Part shown: positions 1 through 38,188 of the stretch, piece by piece
Numbering within the stretch: the stretch's first letter is position 1
Layout: each line of letters starts with the position of its first letter
Origin: Glandiceps talaboti
Taxonomy: Eukaryota > Hemichordata > Enteropneusta > Spengelidae
DNA length: 40,000 nucleotides
NCBI RefSeq assembly: GCF_964340395.1
Contig: NC_135570.1
Coordinates: 16,975,322 to 17,015,321, forward strand
Direction: 5' to 3'
Made by a program: the position numbers and the translations under genes
The notes under the pieces: generated by a model
Told to the model about the DNA's origin: nothing
Databases searched by the model: none
The model's input: only the letters and a program-made list of their open reading frames with translations

Positions 1-1611
1 GTAACGTGTACGTACAAAAATGTATAGGAACTAGACTAACTATATACATGGGCATTGAATATCCAATATGTAGACAGGGGGTAAGTAAGGCACTTTCCCT
101 TTGTCACATATTATTTCAAAGTGTGTATCACCCTAGATTGGTTATGTTTTGTGCACAATTCAACGTCTTTAAGTCAATGGAGGCACAGATTTTAGAGTCA
201 GTCAATACAGTAAAATTTAATGTATTTAATTTCGTATGTGTTACATGTACAGTTACGTACACATGCAACGTTACGTTTTATACCTCAAGATGACACAATG
301 CAACTAATGGCGTCAAGTATTGAGAAGTCATTTCTAACAAAACTGTTGCTTAAAGGTGGCCATAGTGCTGTGCTGTGACTCCGTGTCATATACATGGGAT
401 GCATCAAGAGACAAAGAGTTTATGATATATTTGAATGTATATTTATAGCTATTTATTGTTTATAGTTAATTGTATCCACATACATTTGTTGTTTAATAAA
501 TGTATGGAAATTTAAGTACAGCAGCGTGGCTTATGATTTCGTTTAGTTGTTGAAAATAAGGTGACCCCTCCCCCCCTTATTTATTTTGTACAAATGGTGA
601 CCCCCTTCTTTGAGTCCCAAATTGAGTCCCTGAGTTGCCCCCTCCCGGCCGTAAAAACTGATCGCTCCCTAAATGTCCCCACCATGCTTACTGTGGGAGG
701 AAGACACCCTCTCCACTAGCTATCATGGGGGATGCTGTTTCTGCTCAGAATCAAGATTGAAAGATAGAACCCTGCTGACTAAGTATATCCAAGTACAGCC
801 CAAAGTGAGACCTTTTTCGCTAAGCCCACATATATTTGTAAAGAAATCTCTCATTGTTATATATGGACACTGAAGTTAATTTCCACTGTTAATTTAATGT
901 AGTGTACCATATTGTACATCTCTGAAGTGGAGGGGGGGGGGGTTACTGTATAATTACACGTTACAATATGTGTAGCCGGCTACGAAAATTTCTTGGGTTC
1001 ATTTTGGGGGGCGGCTGCGAAAATTTTTCGACCAAAATACCCCCCCCCCCCCCGCCGTAAATTCTAAGCCCTGCCTTACCGTACTCTCAGCTTTGCCGGC
1101 CCGGGTTACAGGGTTGTTTGGACGTCAGATCAGACGTTGTAATTGCCTATAAACCAAATGCAAGGGTGCATTTGTAAGGGATTTAATTCACCTTTTTGTT
1201 TAACAATTGGTAACGTTCTTGTTTTTATAGGCCAGATCAAATTGATTTTAGTCCGCACCCAAAAATCAGCGCGACCCTCAACGGCGATTACGACTTGGAC
1301 CTGTTACTGCATTATTTACGGATGATATAGACCGCTGATTAATATATACAATGTCTAGTTATTGGTACTGTAACAATTTTCAGTGAATAGATTGAAGTTG
1401 TCTGATTGAAAAATGATACTCCAGTTACTAGTGCAGTTTTAACATCATGGTGACAGATTCAAAACCAAGCTTTCGATTTAAACTTGTCGCTACGCCACCT
1501 ACGGAAAATATTAACAGATGCAATATCTTTTTATAATTAGGGAGTGTCTAGATTTTACTTCCAGGGGGACCCCGGAGGATTTCCCCTTTTCCTTGTGTAT
1601 TTTGTTCATTG
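1..1611. other. 5' flank, no recognisable gene
   Basis: Short ORFs of up to 95 codons have no recognisable domain. Poly-C/poly-G runs occur near 565-575, 932-942 and 1039-1053. The phrase gctacgaaaattt recurs around 976 and again, as gctgcgaaaattt, around 1014, suggesting worn repeat sequence. Nothing else can be supported. Confidence 0.5.
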
Positions 1612-1669
1612 CCCCCCCCCCCCATAGACTTACACACATACACAAACACACTATACATACACAATGTAC

Positions 1670-1702
<33 letters not shown>

Positions 1703-1761
1703 TGTATGTATGTATGTATGTATGTATGTATGTATGTATCTGTATACAATTACAAAACACA

Positions 1762-1823
<62 letters not shown>

Positions 1824-1829
1824 AACACA
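1612..1829. repeat. Compound microsatellite: C tract, (GTAT)n, (CA)n
   Basis: A 12-base C run is followed by about 67 bp of GTAT repeats (1673-1739) and about 62 bp of CA repeats (1757-1818). The long ORFs here on both strands, with MYVC or HTHT repeats, are products of the repeats. Confidence 0.95.
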
Positions 1830-2198
1830 GCTTCATCGCCATGCCTATAGCCATTGAACTTCTGAACTGTTGTTCAGTTTTGCTTTAAAAAAATAAATAC
1901 TCCTAAATAACTTATAAAGTGTATAAACTTTTACAGGTTAAATCATTATGCTTAAAAAAGGAGATAACCATTTCATGCACAATGACAAGAACACCATATT
2001 TCCATTGGGCAATGTGGGTATATACTTTAAATACTTCACACAACTGTTTTACTTTTTAGATACGTATTGAATACAACTTTAGTTCCAATGCCGGTTTGTG
2101 TTGCTCAGCTTGTCAACGATGCAAGTGTAAATATGAACATTTTTATTGTTAGAAGGAATAGTCAAAAAATGAAATAATTTAACTATCAACATTTTTGC

Positions 2199-2201
<3 letters not shown>

Positions 2202-2275
<74 letters not shown>
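2202..2275. repeat. (ATT)n microsatellite
   Basis: Uninterrupted TTA/ATT trinucleotide repeat of about 74 bp. Confidence 0.97.
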
Positions 2276-2435
2276 TGACTTTATTTAAACTCGATAAATT
2301 GTTGAGCCAAAGGCTCTTCTCACACAATGTCGAGTATCTTAAAAATATTAACAATATATACATTAAAACTTTGGCTGATATATAAGTTTAACTTTCCAGT
2401 ATTAGGTGATTTCGCAAACACAAAGCAAACTGTAG

Positions 2436-3082
2436 ATGACTTCCAACCCTGTGCCAGCACAAAAAGATGTATGCTTCAAACAATTACATGATGCAATTGC
2501 TATATCTCGTTTTGCAGAGAAATATATTGTCAGCATAAGTGTTGTCAAAAACTACATTGAACATCTGAAAAATCTGGAGAGAGTAAAAAAACATCAGCCT
2601 GAGATCCAAACATCGGGAAGAGCAACAGAAAAAAAAAAGAGAAAACGAAATATAATGACAATGACTGGTTGAATTTGTTCTTGAGTGGAACTCTTGAAAA
2701 ACTGAAAGTGAAAGAGTTAGATAAATATCTTGATGAGCATAAATTACCAAAACAGAGAAAATTAAAAAGAGAAAAATTAGACAAAATATCCACTCACAGA
2801 GTAGGAACACCAGAATTTAGATCTAGAAAAATGACTGCAAATGAGCAAACATGAACGAAACAGATAGTAGTGACTCTGAGACTGATGAAAGTGACACTTC
2901 TGTAATGCATGTTCTAGGCAGTGATGGAGACAATTGTGATACTGATAGCTCAGGAAATTCATTGTACTTATGATAACACTGATCACACCAATAGTGATTG
3001 TGATGAAACGAGTCTTGCACATCTTCGCGGAAAAGTTACTTTGAGAAGTGGCAGAATTGCAGGTCGATTTATGTTGCGTTAA
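2436..3082 (+). pseudogene. Frameshifted SAP-like domain gene remnant, probably transposon-derived
   Basis: Four consecutive segments read as one protein only if the frame changes. Frame of 2436: ATSRFAEKYI-like opening (as AISRFAEKYIVSISVVKNYI) ending in a lysine-rich stretch. Next frame: YNDNDWLNLFLSGTLEKLKV then KELDKYLDEHKLPKQRK, a SAP-like helix-extended-helix signature. Then an acidic Ser/Asp region (SSDSETDESDTS) from 2851, and after another shift RSGRIAGRF to the stop at 3080-3082. I recall the DW...SGKLxKLKVxELxxYL pattern from repetitive genes in aquatic invertebrate genomes. The first shift is at an A-run near 2631-2640, so a sequence error is possible for that one, but not easily for all of them. 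Function unknown. Confidence 0.5.
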
Positions 3083-3517
3083 ATAATCATGTTTTTTCCA
3101 TGACCCCGAAGAAAATTGTGAAATTTTTGTTTAGCCACCCCCCCCCCTGATTTTTCCTGAGAAAAATTGACACCCCCCCCCTGAAAATCCTCCACTCCTC
3201 CTCCCACCCCCGAAGTAAAATCTGGACACTGAATATATCTTTGGTTACTTGATGAACAAAAATGTCCCAGTTACAGCTAGTGCATCTACAAATCAGCAAT
3301 AGCAAAATGTACGATTTGTCACGCTTTCAGTTGTTGATAATAAATCTAACGATGAGGCCTATTTTAGTAGGCCAAGTGTAAGCAGATTTCAAGTTCAAAG
3401 TTCTGAATTGACTGTTCAAGGGAAAGTCAAAAAGGTAGAACTTCAAACACGAGAGTCACGGGCTCACGGCATGGTCCTAATTTTTCTCCAGTAAGTTAAG
3501 GCCACAGTCCCTCCGTT
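3083..3517. other. Non-coding flank with C-rich runs
   Basis: Poly-C runs at about 3138-3146 and 3173-3181 sit in a low-complexity context resembling 550-660 (gacccc/cccctg phrases). No gene seen. Confidence 0.4.
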
Positions 3518-3714
3518 CCTAGTCTATCTACTGCACCTCGAATGTTCTTCCGATACAATACGACACACGACCGAGCATCGCTATCGAGGATGCAAGCCCT
3601 CACTGCGAACTTCGTTCGCTTATACTATTACTAGTAGTATCGAAAGAAAGCCCGAACGTCTAGCAGCAAGACTACTCCGTTCCTTGCTCTCAACTGAGTG
3701 TAGTACGGATGCGT

Positions 3715-3761
<47 letters not shown>

Positions 3762-3957
3762 CTACATGGTAGACTCTACTCTAGTCTATCAGCAAGCCCT
3801 CGGATGTTCTTCCGATAAAATACGACACACCGCCGAACAACGCTATCGAGGATGGAACATCCGAGTGCAGGCCCTCACATGCGAACTTCGTTCGCTTATA
3901 GTTATAGCATCGAAAGAAAGACCGAACGTCTATAGCAGCAAGACTAACTCTACTCTT
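3518..3957 (+). repeat. Diverged duplication of about 175 bp flanking a (CTA)n microsatellite
   Basis: 3518-3691 and 3779-3957 share an ordered series of phrases: tctagtctatc, atgttcttccgata, aatacgacacac, cgctatcgaggatg, gcgaacttcgttcgctta, atcgaaagaaag, cgaacgtc, tagcagcaagact. They differ by small indels. A (CTA)n tract (3714-3758) lies between them. It sits 0.7-1.2 kb upstream of the PTEN start. Confidence 0.85.
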
Positions 3958-4259
3958 GCGGGTGTAAAATTTTGGCGAAATTTTTCTTCTGGCTTTGTCC
4001 AATATCTTCTAAGTTTTAGTCCGCCAGGGAATTTTATCCCAAATAAGCTTTGTCAAGACTTCTTCCAAAAGTCATTCAAAAGGGTGCAATGCATGAAAAA
4101 CGACTCGAACTCGAAATCTCCGATTTACGTACCTGTGGCAAGTTTTTCTATTCAAATGCAAATGAGGGAGTTCCCGGGTTGCTCATTGAAAATCACGTGA
4201 CTGAAAATACTTCAAAGGAGAAATTCGTCCGCAGTCGTGAAACGTCTGAATTTGCATAA

Positions 4260-4691
4260 CTTTGCAGATTACTGGCGTGGGGATTCACCTCATTGTTTTC
4301 ATAATTAATTTTTAGAGCTAATTAACATGTGTCTAGGCAAGAGACGGTGGCAACCACGAGAGAGCGTATAATAATTTAAGAACTATTTGCGCGGATGAAT
4401 TTAATCTGGGGTCAAAGTTACAGCTCCAGGAAGACGCCATTACTAGTATGGCCACTGATTCCCAGCTTGAAAGAAAGATTTTGTAAGATTTGACGAACCT
4501 TAGCTATGTAAATTGGTAGTGTCAGCAGCGATCGCCAACAATTGCCAGTGTCGATATACTTTGTACGACGACGTGACTATTATATCATCAAAAACTTCGA
4601 CTGACAAGCGAAAAGGTCGAGTGTATCTAACGTTACCATTTCCGCTTCACTGTTTGGTGGTTCATGTATGCTCTGTAAATCACTGGCGCAG
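4260..4691 (+). promoter_or_regulatory. Presumed PTEN promoter / 5' UTR region
   Basis: Called only from position: it precedes the first coding exon and is relatively rich in CG dinucleotides for this AT-rich window. A TATA-like gcgtataataa occurs near 4364. No transcription start, upstream exon or initiator can be fixed from sequence alone. Confidence 0.3.
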
Positions 4692-4694
4692 ATG

Positions 4695-32353
<27,659 letters not shown>

Positions 32354-33021
32354 CATATGACCTTTGACCTTTCACGTTAGACAAATTTAAACTCTGAATA
32401 ACTGGGGGGTGTTTTAAAGAACTTTTGTGAGGGAGAGCTCACACCACTATATGCATTGCAGTGAAATGTTTGAGTATAGTGTGGTTAACCCCTATCATAA
32501 GATTGTCATTTGTGAGTACCCATCCTTCAACATCTCTGGTAACAACATCCCACTCTCAATTCAAGTTTTATGCCTAAAATCTTGATACAGCCAAACAACA
32601 TGTTTGATGTGAAAGAACAACTGCTTTTTATTAGAAGCTGACAAACATGTTACTATAAATGCAATGACAAGTGTAACTTGATAAAGAAAAGAAGCACTGG
32701 ATTGGTGCAGTTAGTTGTGATTTTGTCAGGTGACAAACTAGAAAGAGACTGTTCGAGTGTGGTATACCCTATCATTAGTCAAAAGTGCAAATCCTTTAGT
32801 AACAAATTAAAAAATGATGTCAGATCTAACAACTTCGTACATTCATACCTTTTGACGCTCCCTATACTGTCTTCTTTCCAATGTTGTCGTCTTCCAAACT
32901 TTAAGAAACTAAAATACAACAGAGTTGGCACCATCTGCATCGTCAGAGATTCCATTGTACTGGACCAAATGTTTCATAAAATGCATCAAAACTGTCAATA
33001 GTGTGACCTTACAATAAGCTA
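32354..33021 (+). other. PTEN 3' UTR (presumed)
   Basis: Follows the stop codon directly. No AATAAA is seen in this stretch; an ATTAAA lies at 32806-32811. The 107-codon ORF beginning at 32678 has no recognisable domain. The true 3' end cannot be fixed; vertebrate PTEN 3' UTRs are long. Confidence 0.45.
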
Positions 33022-33585
33022 AGTATGGGTAGATGGTTCTTTCCTGTCCAATAGAATGGGTAGGTGGTTCCTTCCTGTCCAATAGAATGGGTAGGTGCTT
33101 CCTTCCTGTCTAATAGAATGGGTAGGTGTATCCTTCCTGTCCAATAGAATGGGTCGGCAGTTCCTTCCTGTCCAATAGAATGGGTGGGCAGTTCCTTCCT
33201 GTCCAATAGAATGGGTCGGCAGTTCCTTCCTGCCCAATAGAATGGGTCGGCAGTTCCTTCCTGTCCAATAGAATGGGTCGGCAGTTCCTTCCTGTCCAAT
33301 AGAATGGGTCGGCAGTTCCTTCCTGTCCAATTGAATGGGTGGGCAGTTCCTTCCTGTTCAATAGAATGGGTAGGCAGTTCCTTTCCTGTCCAATATAATG
33401 GTAGATGGTTCCATCCTGTCCAATAGAATGGGTAGTCGTATCCTTCCTGTCCAATAGAATGGGTAGGCAGTTCCTTCCTGTCCAATAGAATGGGTAGGCA
33501 GTTCCTTCCTGTCCAATAGAATGGGTAGGTATATCCTTCCTGTCCAATAGAATGGGTGGGCAGTTCAAACCTGTCCAATAGCATA
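33022..33585 (+). repeat. 31-bp CCAAT-containing minisatellite, about 18 copies
   Basis: Unit gggtaggcagttccttcctg plus tccaatagaat, with variation mainly at the gta/gtc/gtg position and in ggcagttcc/gtgtatcc. Each unit carries TCCAATAG. The repetitive minus-strand ORFs arise because three units equal 93 bp. Confidence 0.97.
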
Positions 33586-34520
33586 GATAGGCACTAGTAT
33601 CTAACTGTTGAAGTGTAACAGCACTGCCAGAGTAATGGAATAACTTGACAGTCTGTTTGATATCTCAGGGCAAGTGATCTACAGATGGTTCATCAAAGTT
33701 ATCCTTGGGAGATTGGTCTAGTTGACAGTGGTGTTATAAAGTACATGCTGTAGTCAATTATCATTTGCTACCCTTCCCATCCTGTCAATCAAATATTGGA
33801 TGTTTCTTTGTAATGCAGTCAAATTACAACATACATTTTTTTACTTCCCAAAACAGAATAGATAAACAACCTATAGTTCCAAACATAAGAAATTTGATCA
33901 GAAACTGGCTAATAAGGGATATTGTGACACCACAAATAAGGGTACTTGTGAGAGGTAGATGCCAACTGCTGTATGACTGCACTGATATATATGATTTTCA
34001 TGTGACAGCAATGTATATGTGTTATGTTCCTGTATTGTTATTTAGGTATTGACACAGCCTAACTTATTTTGTGATATTTAAAGTGTCTCACAGTGATTGT
34101 AAAAAAGACAATGTCTGTGTTTTGACACCGTTATTATTTGTCGCCCATAACACCTCCTTGCCAAAAGACTAGGTCATGTAAATTAAACCTACATCTGTTT
34201 GTTTGTTTGTTAATGAAACCTACATTTGTTGGTTTGTTTGTTTTGATGTCTTTGAAACCAAATAACAACCCTTTTCATTGCTTATACATTTTCCATACCA
34301 CATATATTTCTTGACATTATTGCATATACCTTACATGTTAACATATTTTTATCAAGTTGCATGACTATAAGGATATGAAACATGTTGTTATTTTTTCTCG
34401 TACTGTTTGTTTGGCTTTGGTTCATTTTTTTGTTGTGTTTTTTGTCTGTCCTTTGTTTGGCATATATACCTTTAAAAGGTGTACTTTTAGATATAGGAAT
34501 AGGATTGATCTGTACTATAG
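33586..34520 (+). other. 3' flank, no recognised feature
   Basis: AT-rich sequence with a small TTTG repeat near 34196-34245. A 95-codon ORF at 33765 has no recognisable domain. Confidence 0.4.
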
Positions 34521-34678
34521 GATGGACCACAACAGTGATGAATTGCCACCCTACAAATACAGTCACCACAACAGTGATGAATTGCCACCCTACAAATACA
34601 GTCACCACAACAGTGATGAATTGCCACCCTACAAATACAGTCACCACAACAGTGATGAATTGCCACCCTACAATCACT
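34521..34678 (+). repeat. 39-bp minisatellite, four copies
   Basis: Unit caccacaacagtgatgaatt plus gccaccctacaaatacagt. The period is a multiple of three, so it gives a 13-residue repeat (HHNSDELPPYKYS) inside a 137-codon ORF; no other coding evidence. Confidence 0.95.
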
Positions 34679-34679
34679 C

Positions 34680-36233
34680 AATGAATTTTAAGCTAATACA
34701 AGTTTACATAACAAGGCTAATGGTTTCAAATTACTATGGATACCTCCCAACCAGATACATCTCCCTTTGATATGTAATAATTAACTCACAAAGTTACTGG
34801 AGAGTTCTTAGTTTTGTGGCTCTCTAGGGTTTTGTTTGCTATAGTCAGATATCTACCAATACTTCTGTTGGTCACATTGTGTCATTTCTTGTGGTTAAGA
34901 ACCAAACCTTTCCTGGTAACATTGTGTCAGTGTTATTGTGTTATTCCTATAACACCTTACCAACTCTTTGTATACTAAATACAAACACTGTTTGTTACAT
35001 GGTCATTTTTAGTTCCCCTATACTAACCCTGCTTGTTATCATTGAACAAGGTTTACTTTGTTACAGTGTTGCAACTCTTACTGGTTATTAGTACCAGCAT
35101 GTACATGTATGTGTTACATTGTAGCAACTCTAAGCAACTGTACAATATGTCTTGCCTCACTGTAGGAACTTTCTGGTTAATACTTACCAAGTCAAAGCAG
35201 TTTCCCATTCTATCTTTTCTAGAACTATGCAGTTCATCACCTACCATAAATTCATTTTCTGTGCCCATTCTAGTAGAAGTGATAAATCATGTGGTGAAGG
35301 CACTTTCCAATTTACTTGAGCATACATGAATACTCAAAAGCAGCTTTTGTCAAAGACTGATGTATGCATGCTATTGGAACTGATGAATGAGATGGAAGCG
35401 TGTGCAGATTTATGTGTTTCACAGTTACCTCTCAGTTTCAAACAAGCACAGGAATAAGAATGGGGGTTGGGGTTGATAGGGTTAATTATATTATAGCATG
35501 AACAACATAGTAGCCCTGTGATTTGATAGCCCCATAACTCCCTTGATTAAACTGTACACATCACTGATATCCAAGACTACGTGTCTGTCTGAAAAATTCA
35601 AATCCTATTTGAATGTTGATACCAACAGATATATATTCCTAGTCATACACACAAAGCAGAGTACAGGTAACTGGACCTGTACAAAGAATGTCAGTTAGAA
35701 CAGATGATGCAGACTCATTACAACCTTTGTCAATCCCTTTCGTAATGTTTGGTATAATTATTTCTAGATTATAACTGGAAAGATTGTGACATTAACATGT
35801 GATCTACTCAGACATACATTGTCCAATGTCTAACCTTTCATTGTAGTATACTCTGTAATTGCTATCGCTACAAACCTATCAAGGAGTAATCTGAAATATG
35901 ATAACTGACCCAGAATTAATCATCAAATGTCTATTTGCTTTTACTGATATCTTGTCTTTATCTATATCTTTGTGTGAATGTAATAGCTGATTACTGTAAA
36001 CCAATCACATTCAATGCAAAATACAACTAACGTGTCATTAAATGGTATGTTCATGTAGTCAGTATCATCTGTACATTCATCACGTCAATGTACTTGTTAT
36101 TAGATTGATTGTCACAAACCAAGAAGAACACAAATTAGAGTCAAGTTAGGAAATCTACATGTATTAAACCTTGTTGCCGTCGCTATCCCAGTAGGACTCC
36201 AACTTTTTAGTGTTTATGAATGAATAATCATGA
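34680..36233. other. 3' flank, no recognised feature
   Basis: AT-rich, no array or element ends. ORFs of up to 98 codons (35033 on) look random. Confidence 0.4.
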
Positions 36234-36642
36234 TACAGGTAAAACAGCGAGGGATTGCTGAACGACTGTGCGACTGTTCCCTAAGAACAATTTAGATAGA
36301 TAAGAAACAGGCTTCCCACAGACCACTCAATACAAATATAAACAACACCACATTCCTGCCGACAAGCAGGCACTGTATGTGTACACACATATCACTTGTA
36401 ACTTTAAATCAATACACATGTACGTGTCAAAATCTGAGCCTGTAATGCAATAACTTTCAATAGCTTGTTTGTTCCAAGGACAATGTGTGTGTGTGTCTGT
36501 GTATCAGTAGGGGTTGGATGATGTTGTTTATATTTGTATTGAGTGGTCTGTGGGAAGCCAGATTCTCTAAATTGTTCTTAGGGAACATAAAATGTGTATG
36601 ATACGCACAGTTGTTCAGTGATCCCTCGCTATTTTACCTGTA
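36234..36642. mobile_element. MITE with long terminal inverted repeats
   Basis: The left end tacaggtaaaacagcgaggg is mirrored by ccctcgctattttacctgta at the right, and pairing continues through ttccctaagaacaattta and ggcttcccacagaccactca to caatacaaatataaacaaca, about 115 bp per arm with small indels. The outer TA on both sides could be a TA target duplication around CAGGTAAAA...TTTTACCTG. The 409-bp element has no coding capacity. Confidence 0.88.
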
Positions 36643-36936
36643 AGTTAGTTCAAGTAGACCTACTAAGGTAACAGGTTTGGTCTCTTTGACTTGGTAGTCA
36701 TAAAAACCCTCTGTTTTCAGTGCTTCCTAATATAGCAAGTACTACTGATTATTTGATATTGTTTTAAAGTAAATTTTCTTATTTAATCCAATTTATTGTT
36801 TGATGATGTGTGGACATACTAAAAGTCATGGACCACTAACACCATACTGTCATTCCATACAGAAAAACAGTATTTATCAAATGTTTGTGTTTTAATTATG
36901 TCAGTACAGTATTGTTTACCATAAATAACTTTTGTT

Positions 36937-37843
36937 AGTCCCCAGTGGGCACCACCTGGAGGCAGCTTATACATTGGGTTCCGTCAGTGCTTCATCCTCA
37001 TATCTCTGCCATGCACCAACTGATTTTAACCAAACCAGACAGAAAGGTAACATGCTATGTGAGACATGCACGTCACTTTGTTTTGTGACTGAATAAAATT
37101 GTGGCCATATTTGTAGTGTGCGCATTCATCCTCATATCTCTGACATGCACCAACTGATTTTAACCAAAACTGGCACAAAGGTAACCAGTGAGACATATGC
37201 AAGTCACTTTGTATTGGGACCAAATCAAATATGGCTGAATGGCGGCCATATTTGTTGTTAAATTTCACAACATCATAACTTTGGAGATATAATACGTAGT
37301 GACTCCATTCAAGTGCCTACACCCATATTATCAAATATGACCTTTCTTTTAAGACCTCGACCTTTGCCCTTAAAAGTCTTCAAGGTCAAATAGCCAAATT
37401 TGGGTTTTCTCCATAGCTCTTTGGATCAAACATTTCAAGTGACGTGTATAGCAAAATGGCTGTCATATTTGTGATAAAGAAGTACATTTTACCTGTTATC
37501 TCCAAAAGTTTGATATATATGGACATCATTCAAGTGTCTCCCTCACATTAACAATGGTGAACTTTCTGATCACTTTAAGCTTGTCACATTTGCAAGATGA
37601 AATGACTGAGACGTTTCTTTCTATGTTTCAAGAAGTTGAATACACAAAGACTCCATTTAAATGTCTATACCCCAAAGGTCAGCTTTCTTTTTTATACCTT
37701 TGACTTTGACCTCCATATTCAAGGTCAAAGAGCAAATTGGTCAATAAATTATGAAGTTTTATATCAAGAGACACCATTCTAATTTGCACAATAACTTTGC
37801 CATAACACGCACAAGTTGGGACTATGTCTTGATTGAAGGCTTG
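36937..37843 (+). mobile_element. Family B transposon (copy 2)
   Basis: Starts agtccccagtgggcaccacc, then cattgggttccgtc.gtgctt as in the copy at 21585, and ends gggactatgtcttgattgaa then ggcttg, again flanked by TT. Inside, about two units around catgcaccaactgattttaa followed by several gacctttgacctt-like phrases. No transposase. Confidence 0.7.
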
Positions 37844-38188
37844 TTTTGTTTTGTTTTGTTTTTGTATGTTTTCCATCTCATGTTGTATTGTCAGTTCATG
37901 TCCAGGAATATCTGTGTTGCTGATAGCAGTATTCTTTGACAAAATTTTACTTCAAGTCTATAAATCTGAAATATGTTAAGTATTGCAATGTTTAATAGTT
38001 TTGAATTCCAAGTACTTGACAAAATATTGAATATTAATTTAAGTGAATTATTATGAGAAAGTATCAATTGAAATTGAGCATGCCAATTTATTATGACTCA
38101 TGAAATACTTATCAATAACGCTCACAGCTGTCCGAACACCTTAAATATCCAGAGTATATTACAACGCAAGTCTTCCTTCCAAAACAAG

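Noticed and set aside
6-293. 95-codon ORF at the window start
   Set aside because: No recognisable domain, no compositional difference from flanking non-coding DNA.
1511-1888. Six overlapping ORFs with VCVC, HTHT and MYVC repeats
   Set aside because: Direct translation of CA and GTAT microsatellites on both strands.
33009-33584. 191-codon minus-strand ORF with repeated RKELPTHSIGQEG
   Set aside because: A 31-bp minisatellite read in three rotating frames; overlapping ORFs of the same repeat exist in other frames.
34357-34770. 137-codon ORF with HHNSDELPPYKYS repeats as a possible gene
   Set aside because: Open frame explained by a four-copy 39-bp repeat; flanking residues show no domain, and no splice or start evidence.
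37780-37790. miR-19-like seed match (tttgcaca) downstream of PTEN
   Set aside because: It lies in a family B element over 5 kb after the stop, transcription is unproven, and miR-19 is a vertebrate microRNA.
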